Assembly: GCA_050290225.1 (NCBI GenBank)
Contig: JBNKHG010000045.1
Coordinates: forward strand, 1 to 52,130
Length of the DNA: 52,130 nt
Origin: JBNKHG01 sp050290225
GTDB lineage: Bacteria; Pseudomonadota; Gammaproteobacteria; Pseudomonadales; Cellvibrionaceae
Direction of reading: 5' to 3'
Shown one piece after another: positions 33,696 to 41,242 of the stretch (positions within the stretch are counted from its first letter, which is position 1; each line of letters starts with the position of its first letter). Below the pieces are notes generated by a model, which had not been told where the DNA came from, searched no databases, and worked only from the letters and a program-made list of their open reading frames with translations. The position numbers and the translations under genes are program-made.

Positions 33696-34351
33696 TGTTT
33701 CTTGATGGTATAGCCGACGCCGCGAACGGTTTTGATCAATTGTGCCCCCAACTTTCTCCGCAGGTGGTGAATATGCACCTCGATGGCATTGCTGGATACT
33801 TCCTCGCCCCACTGGTACATCTTGTTCTCCAGCGATTCCCGGGTGAGCACCTTGCCGATGTTCTCCATAAGGAATTTCAACAGCATATATTCGCGCCGTG
33901 GCAACTCCAATGGCTGCCCGTTTTTCGAAACCCGGTGCGCCTGCGTGTCGAGGCTGACATCGCCCACTTCGATCACCGAGGTGCGGGTACTACTCAAGCG
34001 ACGTTCAATGACTCGCAGCCGGGCGACCAGCTCCGGCACCTCAAAGGGTTTGGCGAGGTAGTCATCCGCCCCCAACCCCAATCCCTGGACCTTGTCATCC
34101 ACACTTGAACGCGCCGTCAAAATCAGCACCGGCAGGTCGACATGACTTTTGCGAATCTGCTTGAGCACATCGATGCCGTCCATATCGGGCAGCCCGAGAT
34201 CGAGAACGACGATATCGGGGGTTTCGCTGTTGACCACGCTCAAGGCCATGCCGCCGTTTTCGACCGCATTGATGGTAAAACCCTCACGGTTGAGGGCGGT
34301 ACGCAGGCCCAGTGTCAGCGATTGATCGTCTTCGACCAGAAGTAGTTGCAT
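33692..34351 (-). CDS. OmpR/PhoB-family response regulator (QseB/PmrA-like)
   Basis: A 219-residue regulator. The receiver has acidic pair Glu7/Asp8/Asp9, phosphorylation site Asp51 (VVLDLGLPDMDG) and the conserved Lys near 101. The C-terminal winged helix reads RREYMLLKFLMEN, then SNAIEVHIHHLRRKLG, ending RGVGYTI. QseB/PmrA relatives bind direct repeats of CTTAAG-type half-sites; such a box lies upstream of the hemolysin gene at 38934-38950. No clear separate promoter was seen in the 24 bases before this gene. Confidence 0.93.
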   Translation of the reverse strand: MQLLLVEDDQSLTLGLRTALNREGFTINAVENGGMALSVVNSETPDIVVLDLGLPDMDGIDVLKQIRKSHVDLPVLILTARSSVDDKVQGLGLGADDYLAKPFEVPELVARLRVIERRLSSTRTSVIEVGDVSLDTQAHRVSKNGQPLELPRREYMLLKFLMENIGKVLTRESLENKMYQWGEEVSSNAIEVHIHHLRRKLGAQLIKTVRGVGYTIKKQ

Positions 34352-34375
34352 TCGCTAAACTCTAAAATTCCCCGC

Positions 34376-35023
34376 TTATCGCTTAAGTTTGGCACGAATG
34401 GTTTTTAGCGCCAAGTCGATTTCCGCGCGCCGGCCGCGATCGGCGATGGGGCGGTTGGGACGGGGGGCCGCCTGCAGGGCCTTCTGCAGATAAGTCTGGG
34501 CCTCCTGGTAGTCTTTTTGCGCCAGCAGGAAATCGCCGTAAAAGTAATTGCTGTCGATACCATCGGGGTTGATTTTCAGGGCCCGTTCCAGCAACTCACG
34601 GGCCTTGTCATCATTGCCAAATCCCAGGGGCCAACCGGGAACTTTGGCGTAGAGAGTACCGAGGCTGGTATAGGCGGAGCCGTCGAGCGCCTCCGGCGCC
34701 AGATCAAGGGCTGCTTCGAGATCCTTGCGCGCGCCTTTGGCCAGCGAGAGCGCACCCAATCCACCCTTGACCCCGGCGTAGGTGGATTTGATGATACCGC
34801 GCCAGATCAGCAGTTCGGGGGAATCCGGTGATGATTTCAGGTAACGGTCGGCCTTGTGAATCAGGGTCTCAAAGGACTCCCGCTGGGCTTTGCCGGTAGT
34901 TTCATAATTGGCGATCGCCCACTGTTGCTGCAACTTTTGCACCTGGGTTTGTGTGTCGGGTCCAGCCAGGGCAAGCGTGGCGAGGACTGACAACAGGAGA
35001 CTGAGAATTAGCGGTTTAATCAT
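34376..35023 (-). CDS. Periplasmic TPR-repeat protein
   Basis: About 215 residues with a signal peptide (LILSLLLSVLATLALAG, residues about 5-21) and at least three TPR-like units (SPELLIWRGIIKSTYAG, ARELLERALKINPDG, EAQTYLQKALQAAP). Such proteins are scaffolds. It links the lipid-type biosynthetic genes and the two-component/metal genes: 16 bases after the SDR stop and 24 before the regulator. A GGGGAG site precedes the ATG. Confidence 0.85.
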   Translation of the reverse strand: MIKPLILSLLLSVLATLALAGPDTQTQVQKLQQQWAIANYETTGKAQRESFETLIHKADRYLKSSPDSPELLIWRGIIKSTYAGVKGGLGALSLAKGARKDLEAALDLAPEALDGSAYTSLGTLYAKVPGWPLGFGNDDKARELLERALKINPDGIDSNYFYGDFLLAQKDYQEAQTYLQKALQAAPRPNRPIADRGRRAEIDLALKTIRAKLKR

Positions 35024-35039
35024 GGTGGGACTCCCCGGT

Positions 35040-35888
35040 TTATGGATTCGTGCAAGAATCAAGCTCAATGGTTGGTTGGACCCGTTCACGCCTCTGGTCG
35101 GCAAAGCGGCGAATGATGGGCAATTGCTTGCGTAAGCTGCTGTCAACGAGACGGGGCAACAGTGCGTTCAGGCGTACAAACAGTTTTTCCGGCCAGCCGA
35201 TATAGCGATCGCGTTTACAACCGGAGCGAAGGGCTCTAACCACTTCGTCGGCCACCCTTTCAGGATCGTCGACGCGGTTGCCCAGCTCCTGGTTCATGGC
35301 CTGGACAGAGGGGCTGTTGATACGGGTACGCGTGGCCCGTGGCGCGATACAACACACCCGGGTCGTGCCGTCCGCCAGTTCGCGCCGCAGGGCTTCACTG
35401 AAACCCCGCAGGCCGAACTTGCTGGCGCAGTAACTGCCGAAACCCGGATAGCCGATACTGCCAAAGCTGGAGCCGATATTGATCAGTGCACTCTCGGGGC
35501 GCTCGGCCAATAGCGGCAGCAGGTGGCGGCAGATCAACAGGGGGCTTATCAGGTTGATCTGCAACAGCTCTTCGATAGTGTCGGGAGACTGGTTGAGAAA
35601 CAGTTGAAAATCGCTGACGCCGGCATTGTTGATAAGCACATCGGGAGACAGCGATTGCTCGCGGCAAAACGCCACCAGGGTTAGACCGGCTTCGGCGGAG
35701 GCGAGGTCCAGCGCCAATGCGCGGTGTTGATCCGCAATTTTCAGTTGTTTCTGGAGCTGCCGCAGGCGTTCGGAATTGCGGCCGAGCAACAGCAGCCGGG
35801 CACCCTCTTCCGCCAGCCGCGTGGCGATGGACTGGCCAATGCCGCCGCTGGCGCCGGTCAATATAATGGTCTTGTTGCGAATTTCCAT
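35040..35888 (-). CDS. Short-chain dehydrogenase/reductase
   Basis: A 282-residue classical SDR: cofactor loop TGASGGIGQ (residues 11-19), NNAG, catalytic Ser in INIGSSFGS, and YCASK with the Tyr/Lys pair. The C-terminal part is longer than usual (VRLNALLPRLVDSSLRK), like membrane-associated SDRs that act on lipid substrates. It should interconvert a ketone or aldehyde and alcohol with NAD(P)H. It is fourth in the operon, 14 bases after the diiron protein gene. Confidence 0.9.
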   Translation of the reverse strand: MEIRNKTIILTGASGGIGQSIATRLAEEGARLLLLGRNSERLRQLQKQLKIADQHRALALDLASAEAGLTLVAFCREQSLSPDVLINNAGVSDFQLFLNQSPDTIEELLQINLISPLLICRHLLPLLAERPESALINIGSSFGSIGYPGFGSYCASKFGLRGFSEALRRELADGTTRVCCIAPRATRTRINSPSVQAMNQELGNRVDDPERVADEVVRALRSGCKRDRYIGWPEKLFVRLNALLPRLVDSSLRKQLPIIRRFADQRRERVQPTIELDSCTNP

Positions 35889-35902
35889 GATGTCGGTTCC
35901 GT

Positions 35903-36613
35903 TTAAGTGTTCAGTGCAAAGGCATCGGCCTGCTCGGGTGCGAGGCAGCGAAAGATATCGCCGTAAAGCCGGAAGAACATGGTGGCGCTGTGTAGAATCT
36001 GGGCCTGCTCGTCGGGGCAGGTGATTTTATTCATGAGTTCGCTGAAAAACTTGACGTGATCCTGATCGAGTTCACCGTGGGACACCAGGTAACTAAAGGC
36101 AGTTTTCGGAAGTTGCAATCGCTCACCGATGATGCCGGCGGCCTGGTGCGCGATTGCGATACTGGTGCCCTCCAACACATGTACCATGCCGAAAAAACCC
36201 AGCGGATTGACTCGCTGGACGGTATCGTAGGCGTAGGCCACCATCAGTTCGGTAGCGGGATTCGGCTGACTATGGCGAACCTTTTCAGGATCGTAACCGC
36301 AGGCGGCGATATCGTTGAGAATCCATTCCTGGTGACCGAGCTCCTCCTCGATGTACTCCGCCACGGCATTGCGCAGCCATTCCTTGCTCTCGGGCAGGCG
36401 GGCGCCGGTAGCCATTAACAGGGGGGTGGTATGTTTGACGTGATGATAGGCCTGGGCGAGAAAGGCGACATACTCGCGCAGCGTGATATCCGCCACCAGG
36501 CAGCGCTGGATGATCGGTGCCTCCAGCAGCTGCTCGCGGGCGTCGTCGGTGCTCGTTTTCAGCGTTTCAAAAAACGCCGGCTCGGTGAGGGATACGGTCG
36601 AGTTTGTGGTCAT
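35903..36613 (-). CDS. TenA/heme-oxygenase-like diiron protein
   Basis: A 236-residue all-helical protein of the iron-containing redox enzyme/TenA-like family. Probable iron ligands: Glu/His in YIEEELGHQEW, a Glu in VLEGTS, and Asp/His in GELDQDHVKFF. Heme-oxygenase-like diiron oxygenases of this fold (for example UndA, BesC, SznF) oxidise fatty acids or amino acids; thiaminase TenA lacks such a ligand set. Its ATG overlaps the ligase stop (ATGA at 36613-36610), so the two proteins are made together. The metal dependence matches the FTR1 import genes later in the operon. Confidence 0.82.
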   Translation of the reverse strand: MTTNSTVSLTEPAFFETLKTSTDDAREQLLEAPIIQRCLVADITLREYVAFLAQAYHHVKHTTPLLMATGARLPESKEWLRNAVAEYIEEELGHQEWILNDIAACGYDPEKVRHSQPNPATELMVAYAYDTVQRVNPLGFFGMVHVLEGTSIAIAHQAAGIIGERLQLPKTAFSYLVSHGELDQDHVKFFSELMNKITCPDEQAQILHSATMFFRLYGDIFRCLAPEQADAFALNT

Positions 36614-38172
36614 CGGTCGTGGTTGTCCTCTGTAGTTTCGGCAGTGACAGCCTGGCCATTACGGGAGGCGGGCGGTGTGTAAAGTTGTTCGATACTGTCG
36701 GCAAAACAGGCGTTGATCTGTGCTCGGCGCGGACGCCCGTTGTCGGTAAAGAGACCGTTGTCGCCACTCATGGGGGTCTGCAGTCGCAACCAGCGCTTCA
36801 CGCGGGCATAATCGGGCAAGGTGGCATTGACCCGATTGATCCAGGACTGCAACTCATGGTCGCCGGTATCCGGCAAGCGGCAGTGAATCAGGGCGGTGCA
36901 GTAGGGACGGTCGTCCCCCACCACCACCGCCTGATCCAACAATGGGCTGGCCAGAAGTTCGCTCTCGATCCACTCGGGGTTGATATTGCGACCGTAGCTT
37001 GAGATCAGCAGGTTCTTGAGACGCCCGCAGATATGCAAGTAACCCTGGTCATCCACATAGCCGAGGTCGCCGGTGGCCACCGAGGTGTTGTGCCAGCTGT
37101 TGGGTTGGTTGAGATAGCCGAGAAACGTGCTGCCGCGAATTACAATCTCGCCGACCCCGTCGATCGGGTCGGCCACCTGCAACTCAATATGCGTCAGGGG
37201 CTGGCCGCAGCTGCCGGTTAGTTGGCTCCCGGGCAGGTTGAGGCTGACCACGGACGCACATTCCGACAGGCCGTAGCCTTCAAACACCGGCAGACCCAGC
37301 TGCTGGGCCTGTCTCAGAAGTTGGGGCGACACCTTGCCGCCACCCACGGCGACAAATCGCAGGCTCTCGGGTGGTCGCCACCCCTGTACAGCCGCCGCGA
37401 CTAAAACCAGCAGCAATTGTGGCAACAGAATCAGGCTTTGGGGCTTCGCGCTATCTATGGCGTGCAGCAATTTTTCCACATCGACGCCAGAGCTGCCGAG
37501 CAAACCCGTGTCTTTCAGGGAGGGTACCACCAGGGTGCCGGCCGACAGTAACGGGGCATAGACGCCGGCAAGGTTTTCCAGCAGTGTCGACAGTGGCAAC
37601 AGGCATAGGTGCCTGACTTTGGGGATGTCGATGCTTTGCGCCAGGCTGGCGGCCACCTGCAATTGTTGCTGGCTGGAGAGGCAGACCCCTTTGGGGGTGC
37701 CGGTCGAGCCAGAGGTAAAGGTGATTTTCTGGGTGCCCACAGGGATCTGCGGGGTGGTTGTGGCGTCGTGAAAGGCGGGTAGTCGCCACAGGCCCATATC
37801 GTGGATGACTTCGATGGAGGCTTCACACCCGGGGGCGAACCGGGTAATCGGGCGATCGGCTATCACCGCTTGGGTACCGCTGCTGATGAGCGCGTGTTGC
37901 AGTTGTTTATCGGAAAAAAACAGGGGTAACGGCAGCAATTGAATGCCGCTCCATTGGCAGGCGAGGTCGACGATCACCCAATCCGGGCTGTTGTCGGCAT
38001 AGAGCGCCAGACGCTGGATGTCCGCCTGTTCCAGTGCGCTTGCCAGGCGCTCAACCTGGCGCTGCAGTTGGTCGTAGCTGAGTCGCTGCGTGCCTGCTTC
38101 AATGGCGGTGCTCCCGGAGGAACCCGGTGCGAACAGGTCCGTTACCTCGAAATACGTGGATATCATGCTCAT
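36610..38172 (-). CDS. AMP-dependent acyl ligase (ANL superfamily)
   Basis: A 520-residue adenylating enzyme. P-loop TSGSTGTPKG at residues 153-162; GYGLSECASV (A5), TGDLGYVDDQGYLHICGR (A7/A8) and KNLLISSYGRNINPEW follow. At the C-terminus the position of the usual catalytic A10 lysine reads NGRPRR, so Lys may be replaced by Arg, which would mean adenylation rather than full CoA-thioester formation. Likely substrate: a fatty or other carboxylic acid. It lies 3 bases after the thermostable hemolysin gene and overlaps the diiron gene. Confidence 0.88.
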   Translation of the reverse strand: MSMISTYFEVTDLFAPGSSGSTAIEAGTQRLSYDQLQRQVERLASALEQADIQRLALYADNSPDWVIVDLACQWSGIQLLPLPLFFSDKQLQHALISSGTQAVIADRPITRFAPGCEASIEVIHDMGLWRLPAFHDATTTPQIPVGTQKITFTSGSTGTPKGVCLSSQQQLQVAASLAQSIDIPKVRHLCLLPLSTLLENLAGVYAPLLSAGTLVVPSLKDTGLLGSSGVDVEKLLHAIDSAKPQSLILLPQLLLVLVAAAVQGWRPPESLRFVAVGGGKVSPQLLRQAQQLGLPVFEGYGLSECASVVSLNLPGSQLTGSCGQPLTHIELQVADPIDGVGEIVIRGSTFLGYLNQPNSWHNTSVATGDLGYVDDQGYLHICGRLKNLLISSYGRNINPEWIESELLASPLLDQAVVVGDDRPYCTALIHCRLPDTGDHELQSWINRVNATLPDYARVKRWLRLQTPMSGDNGLFTDNGRPRRAQINACFADSIEQLYTPPASRNGQAVTAETTEDNHDR

Positions 38173-38175
38173 AGA

Positions 38176-38880
38176 CTATTTCGAGAGTCGAGTCAGCAGC
38201 TGGTTTATAGGGGGCTCCAGAAGCCCGGTGAGGTGGCATAGCTGTGAATTCTGCTCGATGGCTTTGCGGCCCTGGTTCAGGCTGCCGACAAAAACTGTGG
38301 GTTTGACCTGGTAGTAACTGCCCCATAATTCTGCCTTATCGCCAAGTTTTGCGGGGTCCGCTGTGGCAAGGGCTATGGGATCCAATCCCATGCGGCGCAG
38401 CAGTTTTTCCACCTGTGGTGTGGCGGTAAACACCATCCATTGGTAACCCATCCGGTGCAGTAAGTGGGCTATAACACAAAACAGAAGATAGGCACTGCCC
38501 CGGCGGTTGGAGGCCAGGTTGCCGATTTCCACGATCTGCCCGCGGTCGATCGGTTGGCAAAGGGCGGCGCTGACGGCCTGTTCCAGGCTGCGTTCAAAGT
38601 ACTGTTCGATAAACAGAGGCGATTGCGCCGCGTTGCCAAAACCCACCGCTGCACTGATATGGTGATTGCACTCCAGTGTCACCAGGTTGGGCAGAAAATG
38701 ATCGATATGAGCCTGGTACTGCTCCGCAAAGCATTGATAGATATAGCCTTCGACCTCCGGGCGACGGTGGTCTCCGGGTAATTGAAGGTGCAGTTGACTG
38801 TGCTGCGGCACAACCCGGTGATGCAAAAGCCCGGAAATGGGCTTGGGGTCTGCGAGAGCCGTCTGTATGGATTGATTCAT
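38176..38880 (-). CDS. Thermostable hemolysin family protein (acyltransferase-like)
   Basis: About 234 residues matching the T_hemolysin family, named after the Vibrio thermostable delta hemolysin. Motifs: VEGYIYQCFAEQYQAHIDHF, PLFIEQYFERSLEQA, RGQIVEIGNLASNRRGSA and MGYQWMVFTATPQVEKLLRRMG. The pattern (EIGNLA, late beta strand, arginine near the end) resembles the acyl-CoA N-acyltransferase fold, including LuxM-like synthases, so an acyl-transfer role is likelier than pore formation. Start 38880 has GAGAGGAAGCGGC upstream. It is the first gene of the operon. Confidence 0.82.
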   Translation of the reverse strand: MNQSIQTALADPKPISGLLHHRVVPQHSQLHLQLPGDHRRPEVEGYIYQCFAEQYQAHIDHFLPNLVTLECNHHISAAVGFGNAAQSPLFIEQYFERSLEQAVSAALCQPIDRGQIVEIGNLASNRRGSAYLLFCVIAHLLHRMGYQWMVFTATPQVEKLLRRMGLDPIALATADPAKLGDKAELWGSYYQVKPTVFVGSLNQGRKAIEQNSQLCHLTGLLEPPINQLLTRLSK

Positions 38881-38917
38881 GCCGCTTCCTCTCAGGTGTT
38901 GATTCCTTACGAGATTG

Positions 38918-38950
38918 AGCATAGCGATCAAATCTTAAGGGAGCCTTAGC
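38918..38950 (-). promoter_or_regulatory. PmrA/QseB-like operator and promoter of the ten-gene operon
   Basis: On the minus strand GCTAAG (38950-38945), 5 bases, then CTTAAG (38939-38934): two half-sites with an 11-bp period, the form of PmrA/QseB boxes. TATGCT at 38923-38918 could be the -10, placing the box over the -35. The first start codon is 38 bases downstream of TATGCT. An OmpR-type regulator of this group is encoded in the same operon. Confidence 0.5.
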
Positions 38951-39323
38951 CGTCGCCCGAAGTGCCGGGTTCAAGTGTGACGCAGGCGGCATTTCGGGCC
39001 ACCCAAGTGATTGGAACAGTGGAGTTTGTCGATGCGGGCGTGGAAATCGTTTACGGTTTGGGGTGCTGCTGTGCGGGTCTTGTCGGGGGCAATGACAACC
39101 GGCGCAAATGGGTGGATGGAACGCCCTTGGATGCCGATAGTGAGGTGGGCAGACCGTGTGAGATACGGGGCGGGTGGATGTAACTTTTGCCTGTTATTAT
39201 TGTCCTCTTTTCGTTGCTATAGTGTTTCGGCTGGGTGGCGCCAGCAAGCGGTAATTGGCTGGACTCGCGCGTTGACGGCTCGGTCTGGCCCCATCATTCG
39301 TCTACCTCGACAAGGAGTTTTGT
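38951..39323. other. Divergent intergenic region without a recognised gene
   Basis: A plus-strand open frame over 38962-39183 lacks a proper start, a ribosome site and family resemblance. The right end (39181-39240) is AT-richer and probably holds the GST promoter (GCTATAGT near 39217-39225). Confidence 0.4.
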
Positions 39324-39974
39324 ATGACCACCACGGTTTATGGCGTTTCCCTTTCCCCCTTTGTGCGCAAGGTCTTGATTGCGCTGGAGTTAAAGGGCGT
39401 TGCCTACGAGCTGGAACCCGTTACTCCATTGAACCTGCCCGAAGGTTATAAGGAAATCAGTCCCCTGGGCAAGGTTCCCGCCTTCAAGGACGACCTGCTC
39501 GCCATCAGTGATTCCACCGTGATCTGTGAATACCTGGACGAGCGCTACCCGGAGATCTACCTGCGCCCCAAGAATATTGTCGAACGCGCCCGCTGTCGCT
39601 GGTTCGAGGAATATGCCGATACCCGCTTGCTGGAGGCCTTCGGCCCCCCGCTGTTTTTCGAGCGGGTGGTCAAGCCCAGGTTTTTGGATCAGGAAACCGA
39701 CGAAGCCGCGGTACAGAACGCCCTGGAAAACCTGATCCCGAGAGAACTCGACTATCTCGAATCACAGGTGCCCGGTGCCGGATTCCTGTTTGAGGAGCGC
39801 CTGACACTGGCGGATATCTCGCTGGTGTCCGCCTACCTGCTCGGCGTCTATGCGCAGTTCAGCATCGATGCGGATCGCTACCCCAAAACGGCGGCTTATA
39901 TGGACTATATTCAACAACAGGAAGTATTTCAGGAGCGCCTGGCGGCCGAGAAGGCCATGATGGGAGGCAGTTGA
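39324..39974 (+). CDS. Glutathione S-transferase family protein
   Basis: A 216-residue GST. The thioredoxin-like domain has VSLSPFVRKVLIALELKG (active-site Ser region), ISPLGKVPAFKD and DSTVICEYLDERYP (glutathione gamma-glutamyl site). The helical domain has FEERLTLADISLVSAYL. Separate phylogenetic type from the GST at 4802. CAAGGAG precedes the ATG. Its TGA abuts the stop codon of the converging oxidoreductase gene with no base between. Confidence 0.9.
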   Translation: MTTTVYGVSLSPFVRKVLIALELKGVAYELEPVTPLNLPEGYKEISPLGKVPAFKDDLLAISDSTVICEYLDERYPEIYLRPKNIVERARCRWFEEYADTRLLEAFGPPLFFERVVKPRFLDQETDEAAVQNALENLIPRELDYLESQVPGAGFLFEERLTLADISLVSAYLLGVYAQFSIDADRYPKTAAYMDYIQQQEVFQERLAAEKAMMGGS

Positions 39975-41183
39975 TCAGTTATCGTCGTCATTGAACTGCG
40001 CCATAAAACGCCGGTCGATGTAATCCTTCCACCACCACACCCAACGCCCGGCTACGCTGGGCAGTTGGCTGCCGAGGCGACAACCCATGGCGTAGCGGTT
40101 TCCGCAGGCCAGCAAACTGAGAAACTGCGTTTGCGGTTGGTAGGCTTTTAACTTTTCTCCCCTCATAGCCCGCTGTAAATTTTCAAACAACACCGGTCCC
40201 TGGCGCACGGCAAAGACACCGGCCCGTGCGCGGCGATGTCGCTGCTGTTGAGCCACATCGCCGGAGGCAAACACCGAAGGGTGGCTAACGGACTGCAGGC
40301 AATCGTTGGTGGCGATATAACCCGCGGCATCCGTCGCCAACCCGGAGCCGGCATACCAGGTGGCGGGCTGGGCATTGGTGCACCAGAAGACATGATCGAG
40401 CGTTAACTGCCGACCGTCTTCCGAGTGCAACAACTTTTTGCCTGTCTCCCGGGGCGTGGCTTGGGTTGCCTCGATAGCACTGACAGTAAACTTTTCACTG
40501 ACCTGGATATGGCGATGTCGAAACAGCCTGGCCATCCGCGCTTGTAAGCGATAGGGATAGTTTTCCGGCAAACCGCTGTTTTTCTGGATCAGGTGAAAAT
40601 GCAGCCGGTCGGGGTTGCGGTCTCTGTGCGTGAGTGCCCATTGCGATGCCGCCCATTGCAATGCCAATATCAACTCAACACCTGCGGCACCTCCTCCCAC
40701 CACCCCCAGGTGCCATTCCTGTTGAATTTGCTCAAGTTCCGTCTCCAGGGCCAGCCAGCGTGGATAAAAAGTGGCAATGGGTTTGACCGGGATGGCATGA
40801 GCCTGCGCTCCGGCTACGGAAAGGTCTGGGGTTATGCCGGTATTGATCGACAGGAGGTCAAACGCCAGGGGCAAGCGGTCGGCAAATTGGACTGTCTGAT
40901 GATTGAGATCCAGCCCAGTCGCCGCAGCCTGGATAAAGGTGACCCCGGCACTGAGACACAGTGCGGGAAGATCGATATGGGTATCTTCATACCGATAGTG
41001 CCCGGCCACCAAACCCGGCAGCATGCCCGAGTAGGGCGTCAGCGCCTGGGGAGATATCAGGGTTAACCGGACATTCGCCAGTGGTTTGTCACGCCAGTGT
41101 TTCAACACCAGAGCGTGGGCATGGCCACCACCGATCAATACCAGTTGTCTGTGTGGGTTTCTGCTGTGTGATGCCGGGGTCAT
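39975..41183 (-). CDS. FAD-dependent oxidoreductase of the SelD-associated type
   Basis: About 402 residues. FAD loop LVLIGGGHAHALVL at the N-terminus, second nucleotide loop VVGGGAAGVELILAL, and the FAD ribityl site VFASGDVAQ. The GGGHAHA start and the whole layout match the pyridine-nucleotide-disulfide oxidoreductase domain that is often fused in front of selenide, water dikinase (SelD). Here the protein ends right after that domain and no selD follows; a plus-strand GST gene starts instead. It is the last gene of the selenium-type cluster. The ATG at 41183 is preferred over TTG 41207. The reaction is unknown, perhaps reduction of a selenium compound. Confidence 0.82.
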   Translation of the reverse strand: MTPASHSRNPHRQLVLIGGGHAHALVLKHWRDKPLANVRLTLISPQALTPYSGMLPGLVAGHYRYEDTHIDLPALCLSAGVTFIQAAATGLDLNHQTVQFADRLPLAFDLLSINTGITPDLSVAGAQAHAIPVKPIATFYPRWLALETELEQIQQEWHLGVVGGGAAGVELILALQWAASQWALTHRDRNPDRLHFHLIQKNSGLPENYPYRLQARMARLFRHRHIQVSEKFTVSAIEATQATPRETGKKLLHSEDGRQLTLDHVFWCTNAQPATWYAGSGLATDAAGYIATNDCLQSVSHPSVFASGDVAQQQRHRRARAGVFAVRQGPVLFENLQRAMRGEKLKAYQPQTQFLSLLACGNRYAMGCRLGSQLPSVAGRWVWWWKDYIDRRFMAQFNDDDN

Positions 41184-41242
41184 GGACCCGATTGTAACGC
41201 GTCGCAACGGTTACCCGTTATAGCGCCCACCGGCGCTGCTTC

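Noticed and set aside
38962..39183. Plus-strand 73-codon frame upstream of the GST gene
   Set aside because: No proper start or ribosome site and no family resemblance.
39975..41183. Type II NADH dehydrogenase (Ndh)
   Set aside because: The GGGHAHA start and lack of the Ndh C-terminal membrane-binding region fit the SelD-associated oxidoreductase better.
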